Assembly: GCA_965644295.1 (NCBI GenBank)
Contig: CBFFRP010000255.1
Location: forward strand, 1 to 64,000
Reading direction: 5' to 3'
Length of the DNA stretch: 64,000 bases
Origin: Paraphysomonas bandaiensis
Lineage: Eukaryota; Chrysophyceae
The position numbers and the translations under genes were made by a program. Shown here piece after piece: positions 1 to 10,325 of the stretch (position 1 is the first letter of the stretch; the number at the start of each line of letters is the position of its first letter). A model generated the notes under the pieces. The model had not been told where the DNA came from and did no database searches. It saw only the letters and a program-made list of their open reading frames with translations.

Positions 1-2179
1 GAAATTTCTCAAAATCCAGTGTTTTTGTACCTTAGGTAATTTAGCAGTGACTCACAAGAAATACTAAACGTTCGTCCCCTGTCTCCTTCCATCAGTTTCC
101 TTCAATGCTGTCGTCAGGGTTGTGTTTCGTGGCAGCAGACATGCCATTTTTGCGGTGAATTATTATTTCCTCCATTATCTATTTCACTAGTATTAGTATG
201 TAATACGGAGAAAAGCATATTTGAAGAAGCAGGGCGCAACACTAGAACAGTAGTCACTGAAGCACTCACCTTCCTACAAATGTATTTCTTCTGTGCCAAA
301 CTTTTCTCAGGAACAATATTCATTTCTAATCCCTCCTCCATGGAAATTTCCTTGCTTTCACCCCTTACTGATGACAAAAAAGGATGGGCCAATGCTTCGT
401 TCACACTGCATCGCTTCGTCTTGTTAAATGTCAACATAGATGCGAGGAGATCCAGAGCTTCCGCGGGAGCATCAGGTAGAAAGCTCTCCAGGGACTAATA
501 TTCACAAAAAGGAGTGAGATATACCGAGACGAAAACAAGTGTGTGCAGTTCGTACACCAACTCAGATGAAAAATCAGCAAGCACATAAGAAGCACACTAT
601 GAAACAGAATGAAGAACCTGTGTCTGTGGCAAGTGCTGAAACTGCTTCAGGTACTCCTTTTGTGCAGGGTTGGACACACACTCAATGTCCTCTTCAGAGG
701 GCGACCCAATAACCTGAAATATAACGCCAAGTTGGTTGTTGTTGGCCTCTCCGTGGGGAGGCTCCTTACTGAGTGGGGCCACAGCCCCCCCGGGAAACAA
801 TGGCCGACCCTGTCCTAGCAGGTCTCCTAGGACACACCCTATGGACCATATATCCACAGCGTAGTCATAATCCTCTAACAGAATAACTTCAGGTGCACGA
901 TACCAGCGTGACACTACATGTTGGGTTAGATGACGGGACATGCTAGGCGGTGGTGGAACTACATCCTCACTACACTCTTCCGGAGGTACAGGCGGTACCT
1001 CGACTATGGTATTATGATCCTCTGTAACTCCGACTGCATTCGAAAATAATCCAGAGACGCTCGATATCATTTCAACTATATCGTCGATGATGCCGGGGGT
1101 GGAAGAGGGATCGTCATTATTGCCAGTAGTGACAGACGGTTCTTCGTTAACAGCAGCTTTTTGGGGGGGACATGTCCGGCACTCCCTGTCACTCACGAAT
1201 CAAGAACACTACAATTCGTTTTCGCACAGCATACACCAACAATGCATTACTACTGGCACTACAACCAGGGGATACAAAAGTGGTACTAAGCAACACTTAC
1301 TCTTGCTCTACAATTCTTGCTAGACCAAAGTCAGTCAATTTGACTACAAGATTTTCCTCCCACAGTAATAAATTTTCAGGCTTAATATCTGCAAAGTAGA
1401 GACTCTAAGACCAATACTGATACAATGTGCAATATACCTCTATGTATGATATTTGCGGAATGTACATACTTTATCGCTACCAACAATTGGTAAAGAATTT
1501 TTTTGGTTTCCTCCAGTGTTACTTGTCCTCGTTTTCGTCTCCTTTTTCGAATGAACTTATCAAGGTCACAGTCCGCGCACTCAAAAACAAGTTGGAGCAC
1601 ATCCAAAGACCCATCCTGGCCACCAGCTTGTATTTGCGCCTTGTCCAGAGGATTGAAATTAGGGGCCCGAACATCCAAAAGAGCGATCACGTTAGGATGA
1701 TTCATCTTTCTGCAAATAAAATGGACTTAGGATTAAAATACAATTAAAATTATATATACGGCAAGAGAGCTCGCACTGAACTTACCGCAACATATACAAC
1801 TCTCTGTACAGATAGAGACAATAGTGTGACTTTTGGTACTGAATTCTGGAACGAATAGTTTTGACAGCAACTAATCGGCTCGGGTCTCTGTCCACAAGAT
1901 GAATACATACACACATTCCATGTATGGACCATACCTCAGATCTCTGCTTCTGACCACCTTACCGAAAGAACCCTCACCAAGTACGGGCATACCGGAAACA
2001 GAGTAACTAGGAGGGAGGTCATCATACTCATAATCTTCTGTCGCAGTGCACGTATCAGTGCATATATCAGTGTCCGTGCCTGCACTTAGAGAAGAGCTAT
2101 CCACAGCAAACTTCACAGAACTCTTTGACGACAGCTGTTTGCCGTGAGTTGGAGCACTGGAATCGTTACCGGAATTCAT
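1..2179 (-). CDS. MAP-kinase-like protein kinase (3' end beyond or near window edge)
   Basis: Serine/threonine kinase of the MAPK group. From the ATG at 2179 the exons give a glycine loop (GEGSFGKVV), the lysine in LVAVKTI, the helix-C glutamate in YRELYML, the catalytic stretch NIIHRDIKPENLLL, the metal-binding DFGLAR, and the C-lobe motif VVSRWYRAPEVILL with DIWSIGCVLGDLLGQ. The activation-site triplet is TQH where most MAPKs have TEY or TDY, so the usual phospho-tyrosine is missing. Between DFG and the APE motif lies an acidic, Ser/Pro-rich insertion of roughly 70 residues encoded around 960-1190. Introns are short; one at 1192-1300 joins GLARIVEQ to that insertion. A donor at 269 shows at least one more exon, in the first 110 bases or beyond the window, so the C-terminus is not defined. 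A CDK-like kinase is the alternative, but the PLFPGG region and RWYRAPE context fit MAPK better. Confidence 0.85.
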
Positions 2180-2395
2180 GCAGTTGGATCGAATCAGTGC
2201 TATTGGCAATATAATGACGACCCGTCTATCTATGTGTCGGTGTGTGTACTGATGCCGTATGCATGCCATATGGGTGTACAGCTGTATGACTGTACTGTGT
2301 GCCGTGTGTAGTACACTCAAGATAATGCGACATATCTATTGTAGATATACAGAGTATACGTCGTAGTATAGAGTAGAGTATGAGTGAGTATACTC

Positions 2396-2525
2396 TGGGG
2401 GTGGTTGTGCATATCGATTTCATCGATTTTCATCGTTTATTTCATTGAAAAGTCATCGATTTTTCATTAAAAAGTAACTTTTTTTCACTTTTCACTGAAA
2501 AATCGATGACTTTTCAACCACCCCC
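2396..2525. repeat. Foldback / MITE-like element with long inverted repeats
   Basis: A perfect 11-bp terminal inverted repeat (GGGGGTGGTTG at 2397-2407, its complement at 2515-2525) encloses a second perfect 20-bp inverted repeat (2447-2466 against 2496-2515) with a 29-base loop. The right arm of the inner repeat touches the terminal repeat, while the left side carries about 40 extra bases with three ATCGATTT/CATCG-like units. I see no convincing target duplication. It lies about 220 bases upstream of the kinase start codon, so a promoter or cruciform role is possible but only inferred. Confidence 0.7.
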
Positions 2526-2700
2526 TGTATCAGGTACAGTATACCAGTACGGTATAGTGGAGATACGGATATCCGCCCATACATAAGATACTGTTCGGGA
2601 TTGATAGTTCGCCCTGCCCTGCCTGCTCTGCATACTTATACTTCACTTCACTCACCAGAAATGATAGACAGAAAATTGGACCCAGAGTATTACTATAAGT

Positions 2701-2790
2701 GCACTACAGTGTGGTACAGTGTGGTACAGTGCACTACAGTGTGGTACAGTGTGGTACAGTGCACTACAGTGTGGTACAGTGTGGTGTGGT
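2701..2790 (+). repeat. 30-bp minisatellite
   Basis: About 2.7 copies of a 30-bp unit made of three related 10-mers (GCACTACAGT, GTGGTACAGT, GTGGTACAGT). The array decays into a GTGGT run at its right end. It is non-coding; the open frames across it are repeat artefacts. Confidence 0.85.
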
Positions 2791-3960
2791 GTGGAGTGTC
2801 TGGAGGGGCAGAGCACTCATATGATGGTCACTTTGCTCTGTATACTGTACCAGTATACTCATGTATCCCTCTATACGAACCTGTGCAGAGATAGAGCGAA
2901 AGAACTGAACCATAAACCCAGCTGTATACATATATATGGATATAGTAGGGATCAGTGGACAAGAGGGTGGGGTCGGGTCATACACACTTCCTTATACCAT
3001 AAACTATCCTTAAAATATCGTGCAAGAGACAGCCAACTTCAGTATTATTGACGCACCAGCCATTTCGTTTGCTATCAGACTGTCTACAAAGCATGTGTAA
3101 GTTACCTTTGTATCATTTCTCAGTACATATCTGTGCATGGTATCCGAATATAAAGTCGTGGGGGAAAATTTAGGTAACAGTGTTACAATAAAAAGTACAG
3201 CTACACGGTCGAACAGTGACCGTTGAATTTATAACGTTTTTATTGCACTGCTATTGATCTTATGTTTATTTTATTTAGTCATGACGAAAATTAAATAATA
3301 GTATACTATTGACGGTGTTGTAGATGTTGTAAACGGTAGAAGTTGCTTTAGCCAGAGCAGTGTATCTAGCTACCTAATGAGATTGCCTACATATAATCTC
3401 CCTTGTAAGATTAAGTGTATCACACATATTTATTTCGGACTATAGTACATTAAAAACGAACTTCTTATCTATGATTTGAGAGTATTAAAATCAATAATCA
3501 AGTTCAAATTTGAAAGATATGTTGGGGGAAGCATAAACACGATAATATATATATCAACGACGTTGGTTTCTTTCAACAGTTTTCTCATAATAAACCTGAT
3601 TGTCTAAGCAGTTAATTCTACTAAACAGTGAAATACATGAACTAAAAGAAATAAGCCTCAGAGCTACACAATTACATGAGTATTGTGTATCAAAGAAGTA
3701 GAGCTGTACGGTAGGTATTAGGTATGTGGAAGCGCACAACAGTGTGAGGCTATCATAAATAACATTATGAACTCTATCTATGAAACTTAATGAATTTCTT
3801 GATCTTAGTGAAGGCAAACATGGATAAGCCTGTATGGTGGATCCCACGTAATCTGCGTGTAATCTATATGATGGTCATTCAAGATGGTAGCCGGGTGAAC
3901 AGGTGGGCGGGTGGATGACTGCGAATCAGCGCAAAATCTTGGTGTTGTATGTCAGCGAGC

Positions 3961-4019
3961 ACTATTTTGGTGCAGGTTTTTAACGCCTATTGCTAAATAA
4001 CAAGACTTTTCATATATAT
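3961..4019 (-). mobile_element. Short relic of the 10-bp-duplication element family
   Basis: This 59-bp stretch reads, on the minus strand, as the left terminus of the element at 56551-57062 (shared features: AAAGTCTT, TAGCAATAG, TTAAAAACCT, then CACC). It is flanked on both sides by the same 13 bases (TATGTCAGCGAGC, 3948-3960 and 4017-4029), of which 10 fit the duplication length seen at the other copies. The body and right end of the element are missing. Confidence 0.6.
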
Positions 4020-4576
4020 GTCAGCGAGCCTGCACTATGGCCACTCTATCTATTAATTGTTGAATAGTGATACTAATATATATTGTAAAAATATTGCAGT
4101 ATATTGCAATAGTATTGTTGGTCCGGTTAAAAAGTATTGTAATATTATTGATGGGACTCTACCTAACAATAGTATTATAATATTTTCAAAGCCCTGCAAT
4201 ACATCGAAGTAAGATACTATACGAACGAACATATACAATATTATTTTTGCTGTAATCAGCAAGACAAGTATAAAGTACTTTTCTTATTGCTATTAATCTA
4301 CTATATAAAAAATTAATGAAATTGAAACCTTCAGAAATAAAATATAAAGGAACCATCATAGATATTTATAAAGGTATGATACTAATAGTGTTTTATATGA
4401 TACTCATTGCAACTGCAACAGCAGGTATTCTAAATTATATAACACATTTACATACTTTCTATTATAAATACAAAAATTCAAGCTTTACTATTATACTAAT
4501 TTTAGTTAAAATCAAAATTTCCGTCTCGTTTGTTTACTTTTTATACCAGATAAATAACCATCTGTTGTTAAAGGCT

Positions 4577-5010
4577 CCCTCAACAAAGTCTGACTTGCAC
4601 CTTTTCGTGGTGTTCTGGGGAATAATTCTCCGTGAAACTTATAACATGAGTCAGCAGATAATTTTCTGTCCACTCATAGCAAATGTTTGTGTGGTACAAG
4701 AAGAACACTAATAGAAGTATCACTTGTGTAGTTACGTCTTTCTTGGCCCTTGACAAATAAACACGCATCCGGATATGGGCCCACCTCAAGGGCATACGGG
4801 GTACTTGGCTGCCTGCTGAAGTCAAGCATCCGGGCTAGTTCACCTTAAGGACAGGGAGTGAAAGCGGTTGCAACTTGGTGCTTGCGGTGACGCACAAGCA
4901 GCTTTCGTAGCATTAAAGGGTAGGATATCAGAGTTAAGCACTAGTTTGCTAAATTGTTTTGCTACATTAGTTCTGACTCTTACACGCTTATTTCTAATAA
5001 TCGACATTCA
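4577..5010 (-). mobile_element. Diverged copy A of the dispersed element family
   Basis: The minus strand aligns by eye with the copies at 23523-23760 and 56551-57062: shared right end GACTTTGTTGAGGG (plus strand CCCTCAACAAAGTC at 4577), shared AACACCACGAAAAGGTGC, shared GCATCCGGG and CTTGACTTCAGCAGGCAG, shared GCTGCTTGTGCG. The left end near 5010 is inferred from a weak match (CTAATAATCGACATTCA). No target duplication is visible, so this copy is probably old. I see no coding capacity. Confidence 0.65.
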
Positions 5011-5146
5011 CTACTATAATTCATAGACTCCTCCTGGCAAGCACAGGAAAAGTGAATTATAGATCGAAATGTACAATGTCCCATTCACGATGGCTATTTT
5101 CTTTGGCAACTAAATATAGACTAAGTACTTTTATTTATATAGTATC

Positions 5147-5439
5147 TGTTGGGAAATGCTCATTTTACTTAGATCAAAGAGAGATTAAGTTGTTAGACTA
5201 GATAGATTTATTAATATCGTTTACACAAATTGTGTTAAACAACACAAGCTCGTTTTGTGCCATGCATAAATCACTACTTCTGTAGACCTTTCGCTACTAA
5301 ACATATCTTGAAAGAGCAAACTATTTCAGTTTTCTCAATATCATAACAGCATCTACACATCACCATACTTCACTGTATTCTCGTACATTGTCTTCAAGTA
5401 CCACATTGAATATACTAGGATACAGTCCATATTCTAATA
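5147..5439 (-). repeat. 3' LTR of the copia element
   Basis: 293 bp, matching the partner at 10309-10601 base for base on inspection. A short purine-rich run (GAGTGGGAG, minus strand, 5440-5448) abuts it and is the candidate polypurine tract for plus-strand priming. Confidence 0.95.
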
Positions 5440-5612
5440 CTCCCACTCAATGTAGAATGCAGTGATACGAAACAACAATGAGTACAGTGATCTTCATGCT
5501 ATAAACTAGTCTCATAGGTAAAATAGATGTGAAATCTTATCAAGATACATATATAACTAGCAGTCAACTAGATATATAGTTATGTGGGATTCTCACCCAC
5601 TAAAACACACCT

Positions 5613-8600
5613 TTAACCTCTTCGGGGTCGCTTCTTCTGCTGCTCCTCAACTCTGATTGACACACTTCTCTTAACCCCGGTAATAGTTTTCTCATGACGA
5701 CTGAAAAGTTTCGTTGACAATGCCTTCGTGAAAATATCAGCCGCCATATCATCCGTCGACACATGAATCAACTTTGCCGTAGGAAATTTTCCATTTACAT
5801 GCTCTCTCACCCAGTGATACTTGATGTCTATATGCTTCGACCTCTTATGATACACAGGATTCTCGGAGAGATCTTTCGCACTCTTGCTATCCATAAAGAA
5901 TGGAGTCGGCTTCGCAACTAAGAGCCCGAGCTCCTTGAACACCCCCCGAAGCCACACCAGTTCTTGCATAGCCGCATACTCCGCCATATATTCAGATTCC
6001 ATGCTCGAAGTTGCAACTGTGGTCTGTAGTTTAGACTGCCAGGCCAATGCGCCTGCACATAAGAACACAATGTATCCTGTTGTCGATCGCCGAGTCAGTC
6101 TATCACCAGCCCAATCTGAATCACTGAACACATGTAAGTCGAACTCACTCCCACTGAATCTGATGCCCTCATCAATTGTTCCACGCAAATATTTCAATAA
6201 GTGAATCGCCAGTTTGCACGATGCATATGTCGGACAACTACTAAATCGAGACAATAACCCCACTGCATAAGCCAGATCAGGTCTAGTATGCATTGCTAGA
6301 TACAACACTGCTCCAATAATTTGCCGATACGGAAATGAGTCAACCCACTGCTTCTGCTCCTCCGTAAGTTCACGTTCCTCTGCCAACAGATCCTGAACAT
6401 TAGTAGGTAGTGGGGCCTCCTTATTCTTACTACTCTTTCCCATAACTGAGCTGAATTTCTTGATAATATTCTTAGCATACTCAGATTGATCTAACATATA
6501 CCAATTTTCTCCTCTGGTTATCCTGATGTTCAGAAATCGCTTACACACTCCCAGATCATGCATCTCGAATGTTTCACAGAACCTACGCTTTACGCTTTCC
6601 AAGTAAGTCAGATCAGCGGATGCAATTATGATATCATCAACATATATCAATAATAAATGCAGTTTTCCGTTACTCCATCGCATATACAAACACGTATCCA
6701 AAATACACGGAGTAAAATGCAATGATTTAATAAACTTGTCAATATGTTTATTCCACTGTCGCGGTGAAGATCGCAGTCCATACAATGCCTTGATTAGTTG
6801 AAAACACCATCCAGCTAGTAATTCCTCATCTGGTGGAGGTGCCATATACACGTCATCCTCCAGATCTGCATAGCAAAATGCGGATGATACATCTAATTGA
6901 TGCACATGCATCTGTAACATAAACGCAATCGCTAACACTAGTCTAATGGTTATACCCTTAACCACTGGAGCGAAAGTGGACGGCTCCTCCTCCTTCTTCT
7001 CTTGGAGATTTCCTAATGCCACTAGCCGAGCCTTGTACTTTACTATATTCCCTAGTATGTCTCGCTTCACCGTATGCACATATTTCGCTCTAACTAATTT
7101 CACTCCGCTTGGAATTTTCACGATCTTCAAGACACGTCTTTTCAGCAATGATGTCTTCTCCACCATTCGAGCTTTTCTCCATTGTTGATACTGTGGAGAT
7201 CTCTCTGCCTCGGCATATGAATTTGGTATCTTGATATCTTCTGTCTCTGCATGGTTAAGATCAATATTATGCGCATCCGGTACTTCAACCATATTAATCT
7301 CTCCTAAAACTGACGCGTTTGCCAGTCTCCGCTGCAGCCGTTTGCGTCGGACCCGACCATCACCATCTAGTTCAATCGGTCGACGAGGTATATAAGAACC
7401 CGTACCTTGCTCATCCTGAGCACGCACATCGTGCGTTGTGGGAGGAGCCCCGCTCACAACCCCAGACTCATAGTCTTCAGAGGTCTGCAACCTCACAGCT
7501 GTCTCCTGACAGGTTGGGTCAGGACTCTCCTGTAACCCTCCAGGTCTTCCCTGGTCCAGCACCCTGGCTGGCATAGTACTCAGGGCGTCCCCCTTTCCTA
7601 TATATCCGGTATTCCCGGGAGTTTCTGCAGTCATTCGCACTACGTCCTCGACGTGAATCGGCACCCGGTGCTCGATATGCTTCCGACCTGCAGTTACCAG
7701 AGATCGATAGGCTACTATTACCCCCTTTCGTTCTACTACTCTCGTGGTCTTGTAGAGAAGACCATCCTCATCATCAATATGATATGTACCTTCTAAGCCC
7801 GCATAGTCAGACACAATTTTCGGTCTCTCGGCCTCCTTCACTCGAAGAGCATCTATCTCAGCGAAATAGCTCTCCGAGCGTGACGGTATGGACTCATCAG
7901 TTAATACATGTACCGACGTGACGACCCTATCAGTCGCAGGTAGATATACATCATATCCTACCTTTTCATCTGAATATCCTATCAGATATCCGATAAGGGC
8001 CTTGTCGTCCCAGTCTTTCCGTCGATCCGCCTTTGTAGTGAGGACATACGCACGACACCCCCATACTCTGAGATATTTCAGGTTGGGAGCCTCACCAGTC
8101 AAAAATTCAAGAGGGGACATATACCCCTTCGCTGTCTTTGTAGGCAATCGAATTAATATGTACCTGGCTGCCATGTAGGCATCTAGCCAAAACTGTGAAG
8201 GCAATCCTGACTGAATCAGCATCGCTAATGTCATCTCACCACAGGTCCTGAATTTCCGCTCCTCAATCGCGTTCATCTCAGGAGAGTCCGTAGAGCTCCA
8301 CGTATGTTGATAGCAACCCTGTGACCTAAGATATTGTCGCAGCTCATCACATATTAGCTCCCCTGCTCCATCTGCATGGTAATGATGCATTTCTAATTTG
8401 TACCTTTTCACATCTCCTTCAAAAATCTTCTTGAAAACCTGCAGTACCGATGACCCAGTCCTATGAACAAGCCCTTCCGACCAGAACATCCGACTGGCAT
8501 GGTGTGTTAGTTTGAGCACATATATTTCCCCTCCTCGAGCTGGACAATTTAAGTATACTGCTATATCGGCCGAGAAATTTGGACGAACGGAGTCCTCATC

Positions 8601-10325
8601 CTTTGTCCGAAAACTTACTCTGGTGATCTTCGCCCTGGCGCATACATCACATAGACACTGTTCTTTGGAAACACGTTTCGAGAGATGTTTTCGTTTCAGT
8701 CCAGTCCCAATAATTAGCATTCTTTTGTGGGCTTCTACCAACGCATGCTTGTTAAAATGACCCGCTCTCCTATGTAACAGCTCCAGTTCATCCTCACCCG
8801 TACGGTCACTGAGATTTACTTCTGAATCACTGGATGTCGATACGTCTGGAAGCTCCAATAACTGCTGTGTTGGCACAGCAGTCATTCCATTCTTCATAGG
8901 TCCCTCCAACACCAGCTCATCCGTATTTCTGTCATATATCTGTATACCATACCATACAGTAAATCGATATCCCATATCGTTCAACTTCCGTCCAGAACAA
9001 AGACACCGATTTATCTGACTTGATACCTCAATGTTCTTCCATGCTCCACGGGAACCTACACTCGTGACGCATATCTCTGACCCTTTTTTCGAACCATTAA
9101 TAACCTTTGATGTGTGCATATGACTATCAAGTATATTCACATCATTTATCAAAAACATTGATGACGAACAACAGGTATCAATGTATGTATAGTGAATATC
9201 CTCATGCACACTACTGCATATATTCGTCTCATACACATTACATGACAAGTGATACTCTTCCTGTTGCTCGATCATATTTGCTTCGTCTTCGTCAGACAAA
9301 TCCGCTGGCTCTCCACGCCTGATGTTTTCAACTGTAAGTAGTCTTTTGTCTGGTTTCCTTCCATCTTGAAACCTCACAGCCTTGCTCTTGCTTTGCGAGT
9401 ACTTCTTTTTCGATGCTGGACAATCGATGGCAAGATGTTCCTTTGACTTACAATTTCTGCACCCAGTATATTCGGCACTTCCAGGTCGCTGCCCTGTAAT
9501 CTCTGTATCCTTCTTCATCGGCTTCTTCTTACCGTTGTTCTTCTTACGATGATCCCTCTCTCTGCGATATCGTTTCTTACTGTCTATCAGGTTCAGCTCC
9601 TCCACTCTTTTACGCTTCTTCTCCAACGCTTCCTTCCCAGCCATAGTATCATCATAGCCTTCTATCTTACGTGATACAGTTACATAATTAACATCATCAT
9701 CCATCAAGTATAATCCAACTCTCAGTTGAGCATACTCTTCATTGAGCAAGCCTTCTCGTAGTCGACTTGTTTTTGATACCTCCGAGATATCCTGCTGCTG
9801 CTCCTGTAGTTCCTTCAGCAGTAGTTCGAACCGTAGTACGTAGTCCTTCGCCGTCTCCTCCGGACGCATACGGAAAGAACCATATTGAGTTAAGAGGTCA
9901 CTGATCCTATTTTGCTTCCCTCCAGCAAAACACTTCTTCAACTCATCAATCATTACATGTGTTTTGAACCTGTTTACACCACTCCCTTCTGCCTTGAACG
10001 CTTTGTGGGTAAGATGGAATTTACGCAGCGCTTTCGGGGAATGCTGCACCGCATCCCTGCAGTAAGAATAAGCTATGGCGTTCGCCTTCCAATACCTCTT
10101 CACAGCCTGTCTGTACGCCTTCTCCTCCATCAACGTAAGTGGCTGCTCCCCGAAGTCGCTCTCCTTAGGTGGCAGTTCCACCGCTACCTCGCTTTGTTCC
10201 TTCCTCATAAGGAATGTCTCGAAGTCCTCAATCCATTGTTCAACGTTAGTCTCGTTGAACTGAGGAACTACTCCTCTATCCTCCTTCTCTCCTCCTCGCT
10301 CGCTACCATGTTGGGAAATGCTCAT
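5613..10325 (-). CDS. Gag-Pol polyprotein of Ty1/copia retrotransposon
   Basis: One intact 1,570-residue frame with no Gag/Pol frameshift. Approximate order: Gag; basic region near 240-275; CCHC zinc knuckle near 292 (CRNCKSKEHLAIDC); aspartic protease near 382, where the active-site triplet reads DTC (YIDTCCSSS) instead of DTG/DSG; integrase HHCC zinc site near 520 (HRRAGH and CDVC) and DDE core (ADIA, HADGAGE, NAIEERKFRT); reverse transcriptase near 1080-1290 with LIYVDDIIIA; RNase H near 1400 (FSDSDWAGD, then SSMESEYMA and HIDIKYHWVRE). The first ATG lies 17 bases inside the 5' LTR, so the frame crosses the LTR end and the primer-binding site; the next Met is about 40 residues on. It should be translated from full-length RNA and cleaved by its own protease. 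Confidence 0.96.
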   Translation of the reverse strand: MSISQHGSERGGEKEDRGVVPQFNETNVEQWIEDFETFLMRKEQSEVAVELPPKESDFGEQPLTLMEEKAYRQAVKRYWKANAIAYSYCRDAVQHSPKALRKFHLTHKAFKAEGSGVNRFKTHVMIDELKKCFAGGKQNRISDLLTQYGSFRMRPEETAKDYVLRFELLLKELQEQQQDISEVSKTSRLREGLLNEEYAQLRVGLYLMDDDVNYVTVSRKIEGYDDTMAGKEALEKKRKRVEELNLIDSKKRYRRERDHRKKNNGKKKPMKKDTEITGQRPGSAEYTGCRNCKSKEHLAIDCPASKKKYSQSKSKAVRFQDGRKPDKRLLTVENIRRGEPADLSDEDEANMIEQQEEYHLSCNVYETNICSSVHEDIHYTYIDTCCSSSMFLINDVNILDSHMHTSKVINGSKKGSEICVTSVGSRGAWKNIEVSSQINRCLCSGRKLNDMGYRFTVWYGIQIYDRNTDELVLEGPMKNGMTAVPTQQLLELPDVSTSSDSEVNLSDRTGEDELELLHRRAGHFNKHALVEAHKRMLIIGTGLKRKHLSKRVSKEQCLCDVCARAKITRVSFRTKDEDSVRPNFSADIAVYLNCPARGGEIYVLKLTHHASRMFWSEGLVHRTGSSVLQVFKKIFEGDVKRYKLEMHHYHADGAGELICDELRQYLRSQGCYQHTWSSTDSPEMNAIEERKFRTCGEMTLAMLIQSGLPSQFWLDAYMAARYILIRLPTKTAKGYMSPLEFLTGEAPNLKYLRVWGCRAYVLTTKADRRKDWDDKALIGYLIGYSDEKVGYDVYLPATDRVVTSVHVLTDESIPSRSESYFAEIDALRVKEAERPKIVSDYAGLEGTYHIDDEDGLLYKTTRVVERKGVIVAYRSLVTAGRKHIEHRVPIHVEDVVRMTAETPGNTGYIGKGDALSTMPARVLDQGRPGGLQESPDPTCQETAVRLQTSEDYESGVVSGAPPTTHDVRAQDEQGTGSYIPRRPIELDGDGRVRRKRLQRRLANASVLGEINMVEVPDAHNIDLNHAETEDIKIPNSYAEAERSPQYQQWRKARMVEKTSLLKRRVLKIVKIPSGVKLVRAKYVHTVKRDILGNIVKYKARLVALGNLQEKKEEEPSTFAPVVKGITIRLVLAIAFMLQMHVHQLDVSSAFCYADLEDDVYMAPPPDEELLAGWCFQLIKALYGLRSSPRQWNKHIDKFIKSLHFTPCILDTCLYMRWSNGKLHLLLIYVDDIIIASADLTYLESVKRRFCETFEMHDLGVCKRFLNIRITRGENWYMLDQSEYAKNIIKKFSSVMGKSSKNKEAPLPTNVQDLLAEERELTEEQKQWVDSFPYRQIIGAVLYLAMHTRPDLAYAVGLLSRFSSCPTYASCKLAIHLLKYLRGTIDEGIRFSGSEFDLHVFSDSDWAGDRLTRRSTTGYIVFLCAGALAWQSKLQTTVATSSMESEYMAEYAAMQELVWLRGVFKELGLLVAKPTPFFMDSKSAKDLSENPVYHKRSKHIDIKYHWVREHVNGKFPTAKLIHVSTDDMAADIFTKALSTKLFSRHEKTITGVKRSVSIRVEEQQKKRPRRG
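10291..10308 (-). other. Primer-binding site, initiator-tRNA type
   Basis: Directly after the 5' LTR end (CCAACA) the coding strand reads TGGTAGCGAGCGAGGAGG. TGGTAGC is complementary to the 3' end expected for an initiator methionine tRNA (GCUACCA), the usual copia primer. The host tRNA is not in the window, so the match is inferred. Confidence 0.7.

Larger units (their letters stand above)
2526..5141. other. Intergenic, AT-rich, repeat-bearing
   Basis: No gene is supported here. Apart from the minisatellite and the two element relics listed separately, I see only AT-rich sequence with short direct repeats (CAATAGTATT around 4106 and 4168). The small open frames have biased, low-complexity composition and no recognisable domain. 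Confidence 0.6.

Noticed and set aside
4316-4711. 131-codon plus-strand frame with hydrophobic residues
   Set aside because: AT-driven composition, no domain, and its 3' half overlaps the diverged repeat copy A.
5613-10325. Gag-Pol as a decayed pseudogene
   Set aside because: No internal stop or frameshift, and all main catalytic motifs except the altered protease triplet are present.
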